NCBI GenBank assembly: GCA_002077045.2
Contig: KZ111151.1
Location: forward strand, 1,135,473-1,199,472
DNA length: 64,000 nt
DNA from: Rachicladosporium sp. CCFEE 5018
Taxonomy: Eukaryota; Ascomycota; Dothideomycetes; Cladosporiales; Cladosporiaceae
Reading direction: 5' to 3'
The notes beneath the pieces were generated by a model. It saw only the letters and a program-made list of their open reading frames with translations. It had not been told where the DNA came from and searched no databases. The translations under genes were made by a program, and so were the position numbers. Below are positions 11,813-21,095 of this stretch, one piece after another. Every line of letters begins with the position of its first letter. Position 1 is the stretch's first letter.

Positions 11813-13069
11813 ATGAAGGGAATTACAGCTTTCTCACTCTTCGTGGCCCTCGCCATCGCTGCTCCACTCCCAGGCGCTCCCGGTGGCTACGGCTCCTCAA
11901 GCAGCTCAGGGAGCACCGCTAGTGCAGAGTCTGGCAGCGGCTCAGCATCAAGCGGCACCTACGGCGGCGGCGAAGGAGGCGCATCTGGTGCTGGCAACGG
12001 CGCTGCTTCCCCACCTAGCGGTGGTGCAGAAGCCGGTGCTGTCGAAGGCGGCCCTGCTTCTGGAAGCGCCGGTGCCGGTGCAGGTGCCAGTGGCAGCGCC
12101 AGTGGAAGCGCAGGCGGCTCTGCATCAGGTGGTCTCGGTGGTCTCCTCGGCGGCCTCGGTGGCTCTGGAGGAGCTGGCGCCGGAGCATCAGGCGGTTTAG
12201 GCGGTCTTCTGGGTGGCCTCAGTGGTGGTGGCTCTGCTGGCGCTGGCGCTGGCGCCGGCGCCGGTGGCTCAGCGTCAGGAGGTCTGGGTGGTCTTCTCGG
12301 CGGCCTTGGCGGTGGTGCTCACGGTGGCGGTGGTGCTCACGGTGGAGGTAGTGCTCACAGCGGCGGCGGCGCTTCCGGAGGCGCTGGTGGCCTCGGCGGC
12401 CTTCTCGGAGGTCTCGGTGGCGGTGCTGGAGCTTCAGGTGGGGCCGGAGCATCTGCTGGTCTTGGTGGACTGCTAGGCGGCCTCGGTGGTGGTGCTGGCG
12501 GAGGCGCATCTGGAGGCGCTTCCGGCTCAGGTGGACTTCGTGGTCTGCTTGGTGGTCTGGGTGGCGGTGCTGGTGGTAACGCTACGGCTGGCGGTGCGGG
12601 CGGCGCTGCTGGAGGCGCTGGCGGTGCAGATGCAGGTGGTGCTGCTGGAGGTGCCGCTGGAGGCGCTGGCGGCGCCGAAGGTGGTGCAGCTGGCGGTGCT
12701 GGCGGTTATGGTGGTGCCTCGGGAGGTGCTGAGGGTGGTGCGTCTGGCAGCGCTGCTGGTGGTGCCCAGGGCGGCGCTGAGGGTGGTGCAAGCGGTGGTG
12801 CATCAGCTGGCGCTCAAGGTGGAGCATCAGGTGGAGCTGAAGGAGGTGCCGAGGGCGGTGCATCCGGTGGCGCCGAGGGCGGTGCAGAGGGTGGTGCAGA
12901 GGGTGGTGCTGGTGCTGAGGGTGGTGCTGAGGGAGGCGACTCGAGCGACTCTAGCGCAGATGCCGGTGGATCTGACTCCGGCTCCGCTGGTGGATACGGT
13001 GGCTCGTCTGACAGCGGTGCGCCACAAGCTAGTGGTGCATCGGAGACGAGCCCTGGAGCCTCTTACTAG
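11813..13069 (+). CDS. Secreted Gly/Ala/Ser-rich repeat protein
   Basis: 418 aa; function not known. I chose ATG 11813 over an in-frame ATG 159 bp upstream because it gives a textbook signal peptide (MKGITAFSLFVALAIAAP, cleavage likely around residue 17-20). The mature protein is almost wholly Gly, Ala and Ser. Its first two thirds hold six copies of a GGLGGLLGGLGG-type block separated by AGAGAS or Gly-His spacers (GGGAHGGGG). The last third switches to an acidic series of GGAEGGA/GGASGGA units and ends in a Ser/Asp segment (SSDSSAD). There is no cysteine, no transmembrane tail and no GPI signal. Composition and layout resemble structural or adhesive secreted proteins (glycine-rich wall proteins, silk-like sequences), an inference from composition only. 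Long open frames in the other two frames are by-products of the repeat. Confidence 0.75.
   Translation: MKGITAFSLFVALAIAAPLPGAPGGYGSSSSSGSTASAESGSGSASSGTYGGGEGGASGAGNGAASPPSGGAEAGAVEGGPASGSAGAGAGASGSASGSAGGSASGGLGGLLGGLGGSGGAGAGASGGLGGLLGGLSGGGSAGAGAGAGAGGSASGGLGGLLGGLGGGAHGGGGAHGGGSAHSGGGASGGAGGLGGLLGGLGGGAGASGGAGASAGLGGLLGGLGGGAGGGASGGASGSGGLRGLLGGLGGGAGGNATAGGAGGAAGGAGGADAGGAAGGAAGGAGGAEGGAAGGAGGYGGASGGAEGGASGSAAGGAQGGAEGGASGGASAGAQGGASGGAEGGAEGGASGGAEGGAEGGAEGGAGAEGGAEGGDSSDSSADAGGSDSGSAGGYGGSSDSGAPQASGASETSPGASY
12130..12566 (+). repeat. Six degenerate repeats encoding GGLGGLLGGLGG blocks
   Basis: Inside the Gly-rich gene, the unit encoding G-G-L-G-G-L-L-G-G-L-(G/S)-G occurs six times (one starts AGLGG, one has GGLRG). 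The codons vary from copy to copy (ggtctcctc, ggtcttctg, ggactgcta), so the units are old or selected at the protein level rather than a recent minisatellite expansion. Confidence 0.7.
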
Positions 13070-13297
13070 AGAGCTCTCGTGGCCACCTCTTCAATCCGTC
13101 CGATGAAACAGCTAATGTAGCGGAAAGCTGATGGCTGGGCCCATTGGCAGCCACTCCTTTGAAAGCATGTACAATAGAGATGAAAAGTTATTGCAGTTGC
13201 ATCATGCTTCCGAGTCACAGAACAGATTCCCATCGTGATGCTTCTTGCTTCACGCTTGCACTGGTGATCTCATTGGCACGTCTCAATCCCTCATCAA

Positions 13298-13802
13298 CTA
13301 CAACAAACCTTTCTCCCTCGCCTTAGCCAGTCGAGCATAGATCGCCTGCGTCTTCACAGAATCCAACATCTCCAGAACCCTTGTCACTTTCCTCCCTTCC
13401 TCATCGAACGTCAACACAAACATATACTCATTATCGTAAGGCTCCCCGTCAACAGCCGTAGCCGTCAACGTAGTGTGAAACCAGGCTCTCCTGTCTTCGA
13501 CGGATGCGAAGTAGTCGTGCATCTCCATCTTCGCGCCTCAAGGTCAGTGGTTGCATGGGGGGACCCGATAGTGCTCGAGGGAGGGAGCACACCGTTACGT
13601 CGTTCATCGCGCGTTCGACGCCAGTGAAGTACGCTCGGAACTGCTCGTTGTTCTTCGATGATCGCTTCAGTGAAGCGGGAAGCATGTCGTGAATGCATTC
13701 GGGTGCTCGCAGAGCCATGATAGGATCAGTCTTCCATGTTGCAAAGGCTGCGAGGAAATCGTTGGACGTCTCGCGCATGGCGGTGGCGAGGTCCGACGAC
13801 AT
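13298..13802 (-). CDS. SnoaL/NTF2-like fold protein, 2 exons
   Basis: Exons are 13802-13599 and 13528-13298, joined by a 70-bp intron (GTAACG...CCACTGACC...GAAG); the spliced protein is 144 aa. The order of elements fits the SnoaL-like/NTF2 cone fold found in many small fungal proteins: an N-terminal helix (AMRETSNDFLAAFATW), the short MALRAPECIHDMLP segment, NEQFRAYFTGVERAM, then a strand-rich half (RRAWFHTTLTAT, EYMFVLTFDEEGRKVTRVLEMLDS) ending in a charged helix. The family includes polyketide cyclases and proteins of unknown role; nothing here identifies a substrate. An AG five bases after the branch site was passed over because using it breaks the frame, whereas the GAAG acceptor keeps phase 0. 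It is convergent with the Gly-rich gene. Confidence 0.75.
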
Positions 13803-14220
13803 GTTGGGTAGATGAGGTGAATGAAATGAGATCAGTGAGACGAGGTTGACTCGTCGTTGAAGAACAGAGACTGACTTGTACAGTGAGGACAGCCAAAATG
13901 ATCTTAGAAAGACTAAATACTTAACACCGTTGGTACTACCGCTATCTCCGCAAGCCAAGATTGGATTCGAAGGCCATGCCAGGTGACTGGAAACGTCGCC
14001 TATCAAGTCGCGCGAAGCATCGTCCTCGGGGCAGATGTATGTGGCAGAGCATCGCAAAGCAACCCATAGCAAGCAATCCGATCGGTGGATGAGCTCCACA
14101 AAAATGCCTAGATCAGAGTCGGAGAGCAGAGCAGACAAGTCGAGTGGTATGGAGGTGAGCCTTATGATGTGAGATCAAAGACTTACCGCACTTGCTACCT
14201 CTCCGCTTCACATTGCCATC

Positions 14221-15839
14221 TCACCCACCCTTTCCCTCCTCCCACATCTTCCTCTTCAACATCAACACCTCATGCTTCGTCACAAACATGCCGCCCTCGA
14301 CGCCGTCTTCAGCCCTCCCATCACCCTCCAAGGCAGCCATTAACTTTGCGACTTTTCCGCCCTCCCACTCTCCAGCGTCATTAGTCCAGAAAACTCGCCT
14401 GATGCCCACAGCGTGCATGTACGATATGCAGCGGTAGCACGGGCGTGAGGCGCGGATGCAATTGCGGATGTCGGTGTCGGGTGCCGAAGAGAGTTTTAGA
14501 GCAGGTGATGCGGATGTGAAGGAGTGAGTGAGCTCATCGTGCAAAGAGCCGGTCGTGCTTGCAAGGCTAGCACTGGAGGACGAAGTGGATGGCACGCGGG
14601 ACAGCGGTGGAGTGTCGTTATCAGTCGCTAGATCTGGTACCGCCACTGGTAAAAGCGCAGAAACCTTCGTCTCGCGCGGCTGGTAGCGCTGGTGGCGTCC
14701 GAGTCTCGTAACGTAGAGATCCGCGCCATTGAGTCGCGGGTGCTTCTTCCGATCGTTGGCATTGCTCTTCGACTTGGCGGTTTGGCCAGCGGGCATAAGG
14801 ATGTGCTGCGCCTGTAGCCCCTCATTTCGCATCTTGCCAGACTGTATGATGTTAGTGGAGTCCAATGGCTGACAGTATCCGGACACGAACCCGTTTGTAG
14901 TCCTTCTCGAACTTAATGCCCTTAACCTGCCCTACTACGGCCTTTGCAGCGCGGCCACCGTTAGGCTCATGATCGTTATCGTTGCTTCGTGTGTTACCAT
15001 CCTCTTCCGTTGACTTAGACACAGATCGCGTTTGCTGCTGCCTCAAACCCTGGTGATGAACATTGCCCTCGTACTGATACCCCTGGTGGTACTGGTACTT
15101 CCCACCCAGCCTCCCCTGTTGTTTCTGTTTCTTCACCTGCCCTTTCTGATGTTTCTCTCCACCCAGGGAAGCCTGAAACGCCGGACCCTTCTCCTCGCAG
15201 CCCAGCACGTCCTCCAGCTCCTCCAACTGGAACCCATTGCCCCTCCCCTTGTACTCGCCCTTGACCATATCCAGATGCGGCACCTTCAAAACCGCACTCT
15301 TGAACTTGCCACTTGCCACGGCTGGTCGACGCGGCGCTGCAGATGCGGTTGACGTAGCTGGTAAGCGCGGCGTCTCGTAGTCGCGCTTTCCGTTTATCAG
15401 CACGCGGTAGTTTGAAGCACGGTTTCTCGCGGGAGAAGGTGCTGGAGGCCAGCTTGGAAGACGTGGAGAGGGCGGAGTGGATGGCCATCATCTCGGAGTG
15501 CATGGTGAGGGGCTCGTTGGCGCGGTGGCCGGCGCCGTTGGAGGTGGACTCGAATGCGTGGAAAGCCTGCTGCTGAGACTGCGAGCGCGGCTTCTTTTCC
15601 TCTTTCTCCTCCTTACGCTTCTTCAGCTTGTCCTTCAGCTCCTGCATGGCCGCACTGGACAGAACACTGCCTGCGACGCGGCCGTGCTTCAGAGCGCCGC
15701 CATCGAAGCCGGAGCGGTAGTCGTTGTAGCCCTGACCGATAACCTTGCCGCCTCGCACGATGACGCAGCCATGGCGGTAGTGGAGCGGCGACTTGGCGGC
15801 CTGCTCGAGGGAAAGCGTGAGGTAGTTGTCGGTCTTCAT
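14221..15839 (-). CDS. Cytidine/dCMP-deaminase-superfamily protein, apparently frameshifted
   Basis: Start ATG 15839 (MKTDNYLTLSLEQAAKSP); a longer open frame reaches 16076 but looks like leader sequence. The first part has the deaminase fold start (YRHGCVIVRGGKVIGQGYND) and the zinc-ligand motif MHSEMMAIHSAL (HxE). The last exon (14841-14221) supplies RASRPCYRCISYMH (PCxxC) and VFWTNDAGEWEGGK. A clean intron lies at 14842-14890 (49 bp, GTTCGT...CCACTAAC...ACAG, phase 0). Between HxE and PCxxC the frame changes by one base with no ordinary intron. The change falls exactly at a tandem 7-bp duplication (15304-15317). As assembled, the first frame stops near 15015 after about 274 aa and lacks the PCxxC ligands. 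The central linker is Gln/Lys-rich low complexity. Substrate (nucleotide or RNA) is unknown. Confidence 0.7.
15304..15317 (-). repeat. 7-bp tandem duplication (GGCAAGT x2) at the frame change
   Basis: On the minus strand GGCAAGT occurs twice in a row, and the first copy starts on a codon boundary of the upstream frame. Counting only one copy makes the upstream and downstream deaminase frames continuous. Each copy also contains GCAAGT, a GC-type donor consensus, but I found no acceptor with a branch site that would restore the frame. Confidence 0.7.
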
Positions 15840-17429
15840 CTTGATTGATTTGGGGTGAATTGGGATTGTGTGGTGACGAGATGACTTTTTCTGGTAGCTG
15901 GGAACGTTGATGTTGAGATTTGGACGGAAGAGTATGTGAGATGAGCTTAGCCTGGTCAGTTGGGTGGGTTGTTTGGTTGAGAAGTCAAGTCGTTGTAGTT
16001 CTGGTTCTGAGAGTGGGTGGGCTGTACTGATATGACTGTGGTCAAGAAAGATATCTGATTGGCTGCCAGATTCCACGCGCTAGTCGTGGGCTCCTTCAAA
16101 TGTCCTCAAAGTCGCAGTAAAGCCTTTACAGTACTTCCTCGGGACAGAACCTCATGATCACATCTGCTTGACGCACCCCGCCGCTATTCATGTGCGTGGT
16201 CTTACAGTAAGTCGACCTGGCGCAGGAGTATGCTGTACAGGACGCTTGGTCGCCGGTTGGACGCCTTTCGACACTACCTGATCATATCGAAGAATCGAGT
16301 CTTGTGCATTCGGATAGGTCTTCCAACCTGTGCATTGCCCCGATGAACAGTCAGCTGCCTGGCAGATGTCGCACCTCGAATCAATAGCGACTGCCCAAAC
16401 GATGGACTCCTGGCAATGTATGCGTTGTGCGACAGGGCATTCGGCGATGCGAACGAAGGTGCACGAGCGATGGTTCCGAGCATGCCAAACACGCTATTGT
16501 TTTGCTCACTGAGCCGCGCACAACCACTCGCAGTACTCTGGTGGCGGTCGCAGAGAGGAACAGGCGGCAAGGCATCGAAGTCTTATTACTAAAGAGGGTA
16601 TCGCGGTCGACACACAGATCATAGTCAGACTCAATCACTTGACCTACAGCTGCAGCATGTAGGCTGCGTGTATGCTCGACATATCCGTTGTACTGGGTCG
16701 GTGAGTTCGGTGCGAACAGTCAGCCAATCAGCTCTATCACCCACGAGAATGCAACCTGGGCGGGTTGACAGTGACCGCAACGACGAGCGTTGCAACGGAG
16801 CATTGGACGATCTTGCATCGAAGGCACATATCTTGAAACACGAAGTGGTCGAGGCGAAGCGCTGGATGTTTCGCAGTACGTACCTGCATTAGCCGCTCGT
16901 GCAAGCGAGTTGAAAGTCTTGGAAGACACAGGTCTCTGCGCAGCTGCATGCAAGTCTCGCAGACGTGGACCGCGACTTTTGTCACGCGAGGGAGACTACA
17001 CCGCAATTATCGCCATCTCCCCTGAGAGAAGCTTCCGTCTGACTCTCGGACGACAACATGCTTGCGGACCTGAAACGAGACCACGACCAAAGACTGACTT
17101 GCATCCCTATTTGGAGTGCACGCCAGGTCCATGATGACAACCGACTGGTCAACCCAACCCGCTTCGTTCTGACCAAGTTCAGCGCCGTGAAACACAGGCA
17201 AGACCTGGTAGGTATATCTCACTACATGTCTTGATCAAGGTATGCCCGCGCTCTCTGTCTCTATCATCTTCTCTGTACATCTCTCGTAGTCGGACTGGTC
17301 CTTCTCGTTCTTTTCGTCATCTGAAGACAGGGTCACTCGCTTCCCCTGCTGTGTTAGCATTCTCGTCGATCATCTCATTCGTTCAGCTAGCTGTAGACGG
17401 CCGGATTCTGCCTCTACTCTCCACTCAAG
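15840..17429. promoter_or_regulatory. Divergent intergenic region, deaminase and CFEM gene
   Basis: 1.59 kb between divergent genes. Open frames at 16,270-17,230 are short, overlap on both strands and have no motifs. The last 200 bp before 17430 are C/T-rich (CTCTGTCTCTATC), as in other leaders in this window. No RNA gene or repeat seen. Confidence 0.4.
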
Positions 17430-19403
17430 ATGCATTACAACTCAGCAGTAATCCTCGCTGCGGGCCTGGCTGCCCAGCGTGTGGCAGCTACGGGCTGGCA
17501 GCTCGATGCGAGCAGATACTCAAACCCAGCCAACACCGACAACCAGTGCTCTACACCTCAGTCAAGCGGGTACGACTGGTCGAGCCTTAACACCGGAGCG
17601 TTCGACTCTTACGGCAGCAACAAGTTCTCCGGCTTCACTTGTGGCGATTCACCGAACAAGAGAGACGTTTTGAGCAAACGCACTTTCCAGTCAAAGTGCA
17701 TTTCCGGGCAACTCAACCAGAAGCCGTCCATCTCATGCGAGGATCAGTCCCAGATGTCTATCGACACCTACCAGATTTCCTCGAACTACGATACTGATGT
17801 GGAGTGCCACTACGGGATGCCTGACGGCAGCACCTGCAAGACGACCCACACATGCCAATCTGGCGGCAACATCATTAAGAACGACCAGTGCGGTGGTGCT
17901 ACCAACGTCACGTTCCATCCCAAGGGTGGCGACTCTGGCGAGAAGAATGGCGAGTCGTGCTCTATCGGCATCCACTCGATTGGCTTCAACTGTGAGACTG
18001 CGTCCAGCACGGTTCCAGCTTACAGCACTGCGACTGTTGCAACCACGTCAGCGACTTCCGCAGAGGTAACCACTACCAGTGTCAGCGAGACATCGATCTT
18101 GAGCTCCACAATCACAGTTGCCACGACTTCGGCCTCAAGCACCGAGGTGACGGCTAGCACGGAGACCTCACCAGTCACGACAAGCGCCGAGACCACTCCC
18201 GTCACTTCAAGCACACCAACTCTTACGATCCCGGCATACTCGACCTACGCTAACAGCAGCACTGCTGAGACCACATCAACAGAGAGCAGCGTCAGCCCAG
18301 AAACGACCTCAACATTTTCCTCGACGGAAGGTATCGTCGTCTCTACTTACGGCACATCCACCCCTACCTCCTCGATCGCATCTCCAGTGACCAACAGCTC
18401 CAGCTCCGTCATCCCTGCCACCCCCACCTCTACTCCCAGCTGTCCAGACCTCCTGCCCAAGTGCCTGAACACCTGGATCTGGCAAACCGGCTGCACGGAC
18501 AATTCGGACTACACGTGCTACTGCAAAGACAGCGGCTTCATCAGCAATGTCATGGGTTGCATCGAGTCTTGGTCTGGCGCTGACAGCGAGACGCAAGCAG
18601 CTGCCTCTTACTTGCAGGGCATCTGCGCGCCGTATGTGCCCGAGAACCCGGCGATCATTACGGCTTGCCCGTCGAGTGTTACGCCAACGGGCGTGCCTGC
18701 CTCGACATACCCGCCTCCAAGCTCCGAGGCCTCGCCTGTCACTACGTCAGCAGCCGTGGAGACCAGTAGCGCCGCCGAGACGACATCCTCCGCCGCGCCC
18801 TCAGCCTACGCCCCCGGCACCTCCAGTACAGAAGTCAGCCCCATTACCGCCACTACCCCAATGGCCCCGATAGACACCTGCACCACCTCCACCACTCCCG
18901 CCGCCTCCGCCGCCACAGACACAACCAGCACCACAACCCTCATCACCACCCTCACCTACAGCTCCACCATAACAATCCCCTGCACCTACAGCACCGGCGA
19001 AAGCCTGGGCTTCACAATCCCCTCCTCCAGCACGACAACCCTCCTGCAAACCACAATCACGGTCCCGCAGGTGCAATTCATCACCTCTACCATCACCGTC
19101 CCGGGCGCGACGACGACTATGAGCGTTGGCTTGGCGGCGGGGAGTCCGAGTGCGGCGCCGGCGTACACTACGATGGTGGCTACGACGACGGCGGGAGAGA
19201 CGGCGGCGCCGGTGCAGGGCACTACGACGAGCACGGCTGTGATTATTAGTTATCCGACGAGTGGGTTTGGGACTAGTGTTGCGGCGGCGCAGCCGAGCGC
19301 GAGTTCGTCGCCGATCGTGCCTTACACCGGCGGGGCGCAGGGCGTGCGGACTGGGGTCATCGGCGGTGCTGTGGCTGCTGTTGCAGCGCTGTTGCTTTGC
19401 TAG
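17430..19403 (+). CDS. GPI-anchored CFEM-domain cell-surface protein
   Basis: 657 aa, single exon. Signal peptide at residues 1-20 (MHYNSAVILAAGLAAQRVAA). Residues about 20-190 form a Cys-containing N-terminal domain (TGWQLDASRYSNP, FTCGDS) that includes two dibasic KR sites, possible Kex2 processing points. Two long Ser/Thr-rich stretches follow, likely O-mannosylated. Between them lies a CFEM domain (residues about 338-413) with its eight cysteines, in the order CPDLLPKC, GC, TCYC, GC, IC, AC, and an acidic residue before CxC (DYTCYC), the position that ligates haem iron in Csa2-type CFEM proteins. The tail GVIGGAVAAVAALLLC is a GPI-attachment signal. CFEM proteins act in haem or iron capture, wall stability or host interaction; which applies here cannot be told. 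The N-terminal domain plus an internal CFEM is less common than an N-terminal CFEM. Confidence 0.88.
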   Translation: MHYNSAVILAAGLAAQRVAATGWQLDASRYSNPANTDNQCSTPQSSGYDWSSLNTGAFDSYGSNKFSGFTCGDSPNKRDVLSKRTFQSKCISGQLNQKPSISCEDQSQMSIDTYQISSNYDTDVECHYGMPDGSTCKTTHTCQSGGNIIKNDQCGGATNVTFHPKGGDSGEKNGESCSIGIHSIGFNCETASSTVPAYSTATVATTSATSAEVTTTSVSETSILSSTITVATTSASSTEVTASTETSPVTTSAETTPVTSSTPTLTIPAYSTYANSSTAETTSTESSVSPETTSTFSSTEGIVVSTYGTSTPTSSIASPVTNSSSSVIPATPTSTPSCPDLLPKCLNTWIWQTGCTDNSDYTCYCKDSGFISNVMGCIESWSGADSETQAAASYLQGICAPYVPENPAIITACPSSVTPTGVPASTYPPPSSEASPVTTSAAVETSSAAETTSSAAPSAYAPGTSSTEVSPITATTPMAPIDTCTTSTTPAASAATDTTSTTTLITTLTYSSTITIPCTYSTGESLGFTIPSSSTTTLLQTTITVPQVQFITSTITVPGATTTMSVGLAAGSPSAAPAYTTMVATTTAGETAAPVQGTTTSTAVIISYPTSGFGTSVAAAQPSASSSPIVPYTGGAQGVRTGVIGGAVAAVAALLLC

Positions 19404-19804
19404 GGATGAGGAGAGTGAATGTGTAATGATGAAGCGGTGCGGGCTGGGACTGGGCTGCGGGACGAGTTTGCTTGGTAATACTGTCTGGTTTATGTATGTA
19501 TGTGTACAGCTGCCGTGATGGCACTATTCTACATTTACACTTTAACGTGATGTGACGCCTTCCAGCGCTTGCGAGCATCTCGATGGATCCTTCGCTTCAT
19601 AGCGTGATGCTTTGTCGACATCGAATGCTTGCGCCTCGTTCCGGTGAGCGGGCAAACCTCCCTCCTACGCGACACAGTTGTCCCAGACTCTCTAGTTGAG
19701 TGAAGCCTGTGCTCGAGAGGCTTGTAGCGAAGTAGGAGTTTCGCTCATCTTGCTTCACAGCGCATCATCGTTTAGCGCTTCCCTCCATGGATGCTGCCAC
19801 GTCC
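19404..19804. other. Convergent intergenic, CFEM gene and MRPL50
   Basis: 400 bp between two 3' ends; no gene or repeat seen. Confidence 0.4.
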
Positions 19805-20780
19805 TCACACCTCCTGCGCATTAACCCTCACATGCCTCTTCACGCCCTCCTCACCCCCTCTAACCCTAATCTCCACCGTAAAATCCCCCACATGCTTCAC
19901 CACCCTCCCCGCCTCCTCTACCCCAACAACCTCCGGCCCAGCAATAAACCTCACATCCTCCTCCACCAGCCCCACCCTCGCACTCTCATCATTAGTCGCA
20001 AGAGCAGCTTTCACAGCATCCAGCACATTCTGCGTGCTCACGCTGCCGTAGATGGCTTGTGCTGCGGCGGGCTTGACGGGTTTGGAAGCTTCTTCGGCTT
20101 GGGCACGGGCGACGAAGAGCTCGGCGGCTATGCCTGTGCCGATTGATGGGGCGGGGCGTTTGGGAGCAGGCGGTTCGGGTTCGGCGGGGATGGGCTGGCG
20201 GTAGAAGTCTAGGCGTTGGGGGACGAAGATTTCGATGAGCTGCATGCTGCGCTCTGGACTGAGGCGTTCGAGTTCGGGGGCGCGGCGGATGAAGGGTTGG
20301 GCTGGGGTTGGGGTGCCTGCTGTTGAGGCGAGAGATTGGGCGGAGCCGGGGGTCGGGATGGGCAGGTCTTCCTCGGCGCCGTACTGGAAGTCTCGCTCGA
20401 AGGTTGTGTTCTTGAGACGGAGGGCACGCTGTTCGGGGAGGGTCATGTATTCGGCTATGCGGCGGGGGAACCATTCGTTGCGCATGCGGCCGAAGGAGAC
20501 GGGGACTATGGCGCCTATGTACTTATCAGCCGTGTATTCTGATAGTTGTCAAGACAGAATTGGAGTCTCTACCTTTGCGACCGAAGCTCTTGACACCCTT
20601 CAGTAGCCTCACCGGGACTGTGGTCGCGACGACTGCCTTCTTCTTCGACGATCTCCTGACCTGCTGCCCAATGCCTGTGTTGGCGAGGGCGAGGTCGTCG
20701 AAGGCGGCGAAAGGATAGCTGCGGATGCACGCTGAGCACTGTGGTATCGTCCTGGACCGGAACGGGAGAGACATGGTCAT
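19805..20780 (-). CDS. MRPL50: Mitochondrial large-subunit ribosomal protein bL9m, 2 exons
   Basis: Structural protein of the mitochondrial large ribosomal subunit. Exons are 20780-20573 and 20514-19805, joined by a 58-bp intron (GTAGAG...ACATAG) in phase 1, giving 305 aa. The N terminus is Arg/Ser-rich and basic, as in a mitochondrial presequence. The bL9 signature follows across the splice: VPVRLLKGVKSFGRKG, then AIVPVSFGRMRNEWFPRRIAEYM, corresponding to bacterial L9 'LLxDVxxLGKKGxxVxVxxGYxRNFLxP'. The C-terminal domain (about residues 190-305) is Ala/Val/Glu-rich. ATG 20780 and ATG 20774 are both possible starts two codons apart. It is divergent from UBP16 over 315 bp, which must hold both promoters. 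Confidence 0.88.
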
Positions 20781-21095
20781 GATTTGTGTCTCGCTGAGCA
20801 ACTCATCTCATGTTCAACTCATATCATCTCATCGGCACCTCGGTGAAGCTGCACGCGAGTCATCAATGCGACATCGAATGCGATGCCAATGGACTGTCCC
20901 ACCTTTAGCCGAGCACTTTAATGATGCGCAGCGCCTGGGCATGACATAGCACATCATTATTGGAGCAATCCAAGCATAGCATACAGCAAAGCACTGTAGC
21001 ACCATGGCGCAGCGATCCATCGGTCACCGCACGAGCAGCGCTGGCTGATCTGAAGCGACTCTGCACCACCCAACCCCGACCAGCATCTCACAGCA

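Noticed and set aside
12486..13106. 206-codon frame overlapping the Gly-rich gene
   Set aside because: It is the shifted reading of Gly/Ala codon repeats; the signal peptide and the consistent repeat unit are in the other frame.
15360..15426. A 67-bp intron in the deaminase gene (GTGCTG...CTGCAG) that would also correct the frame
   Set aside because: Weak donor, no convincing polypyrimidine tract, and it would delete the KRKARLRDAAL segment, which reads as genuine protein; the 7-bp duplication explains the shift more simply.
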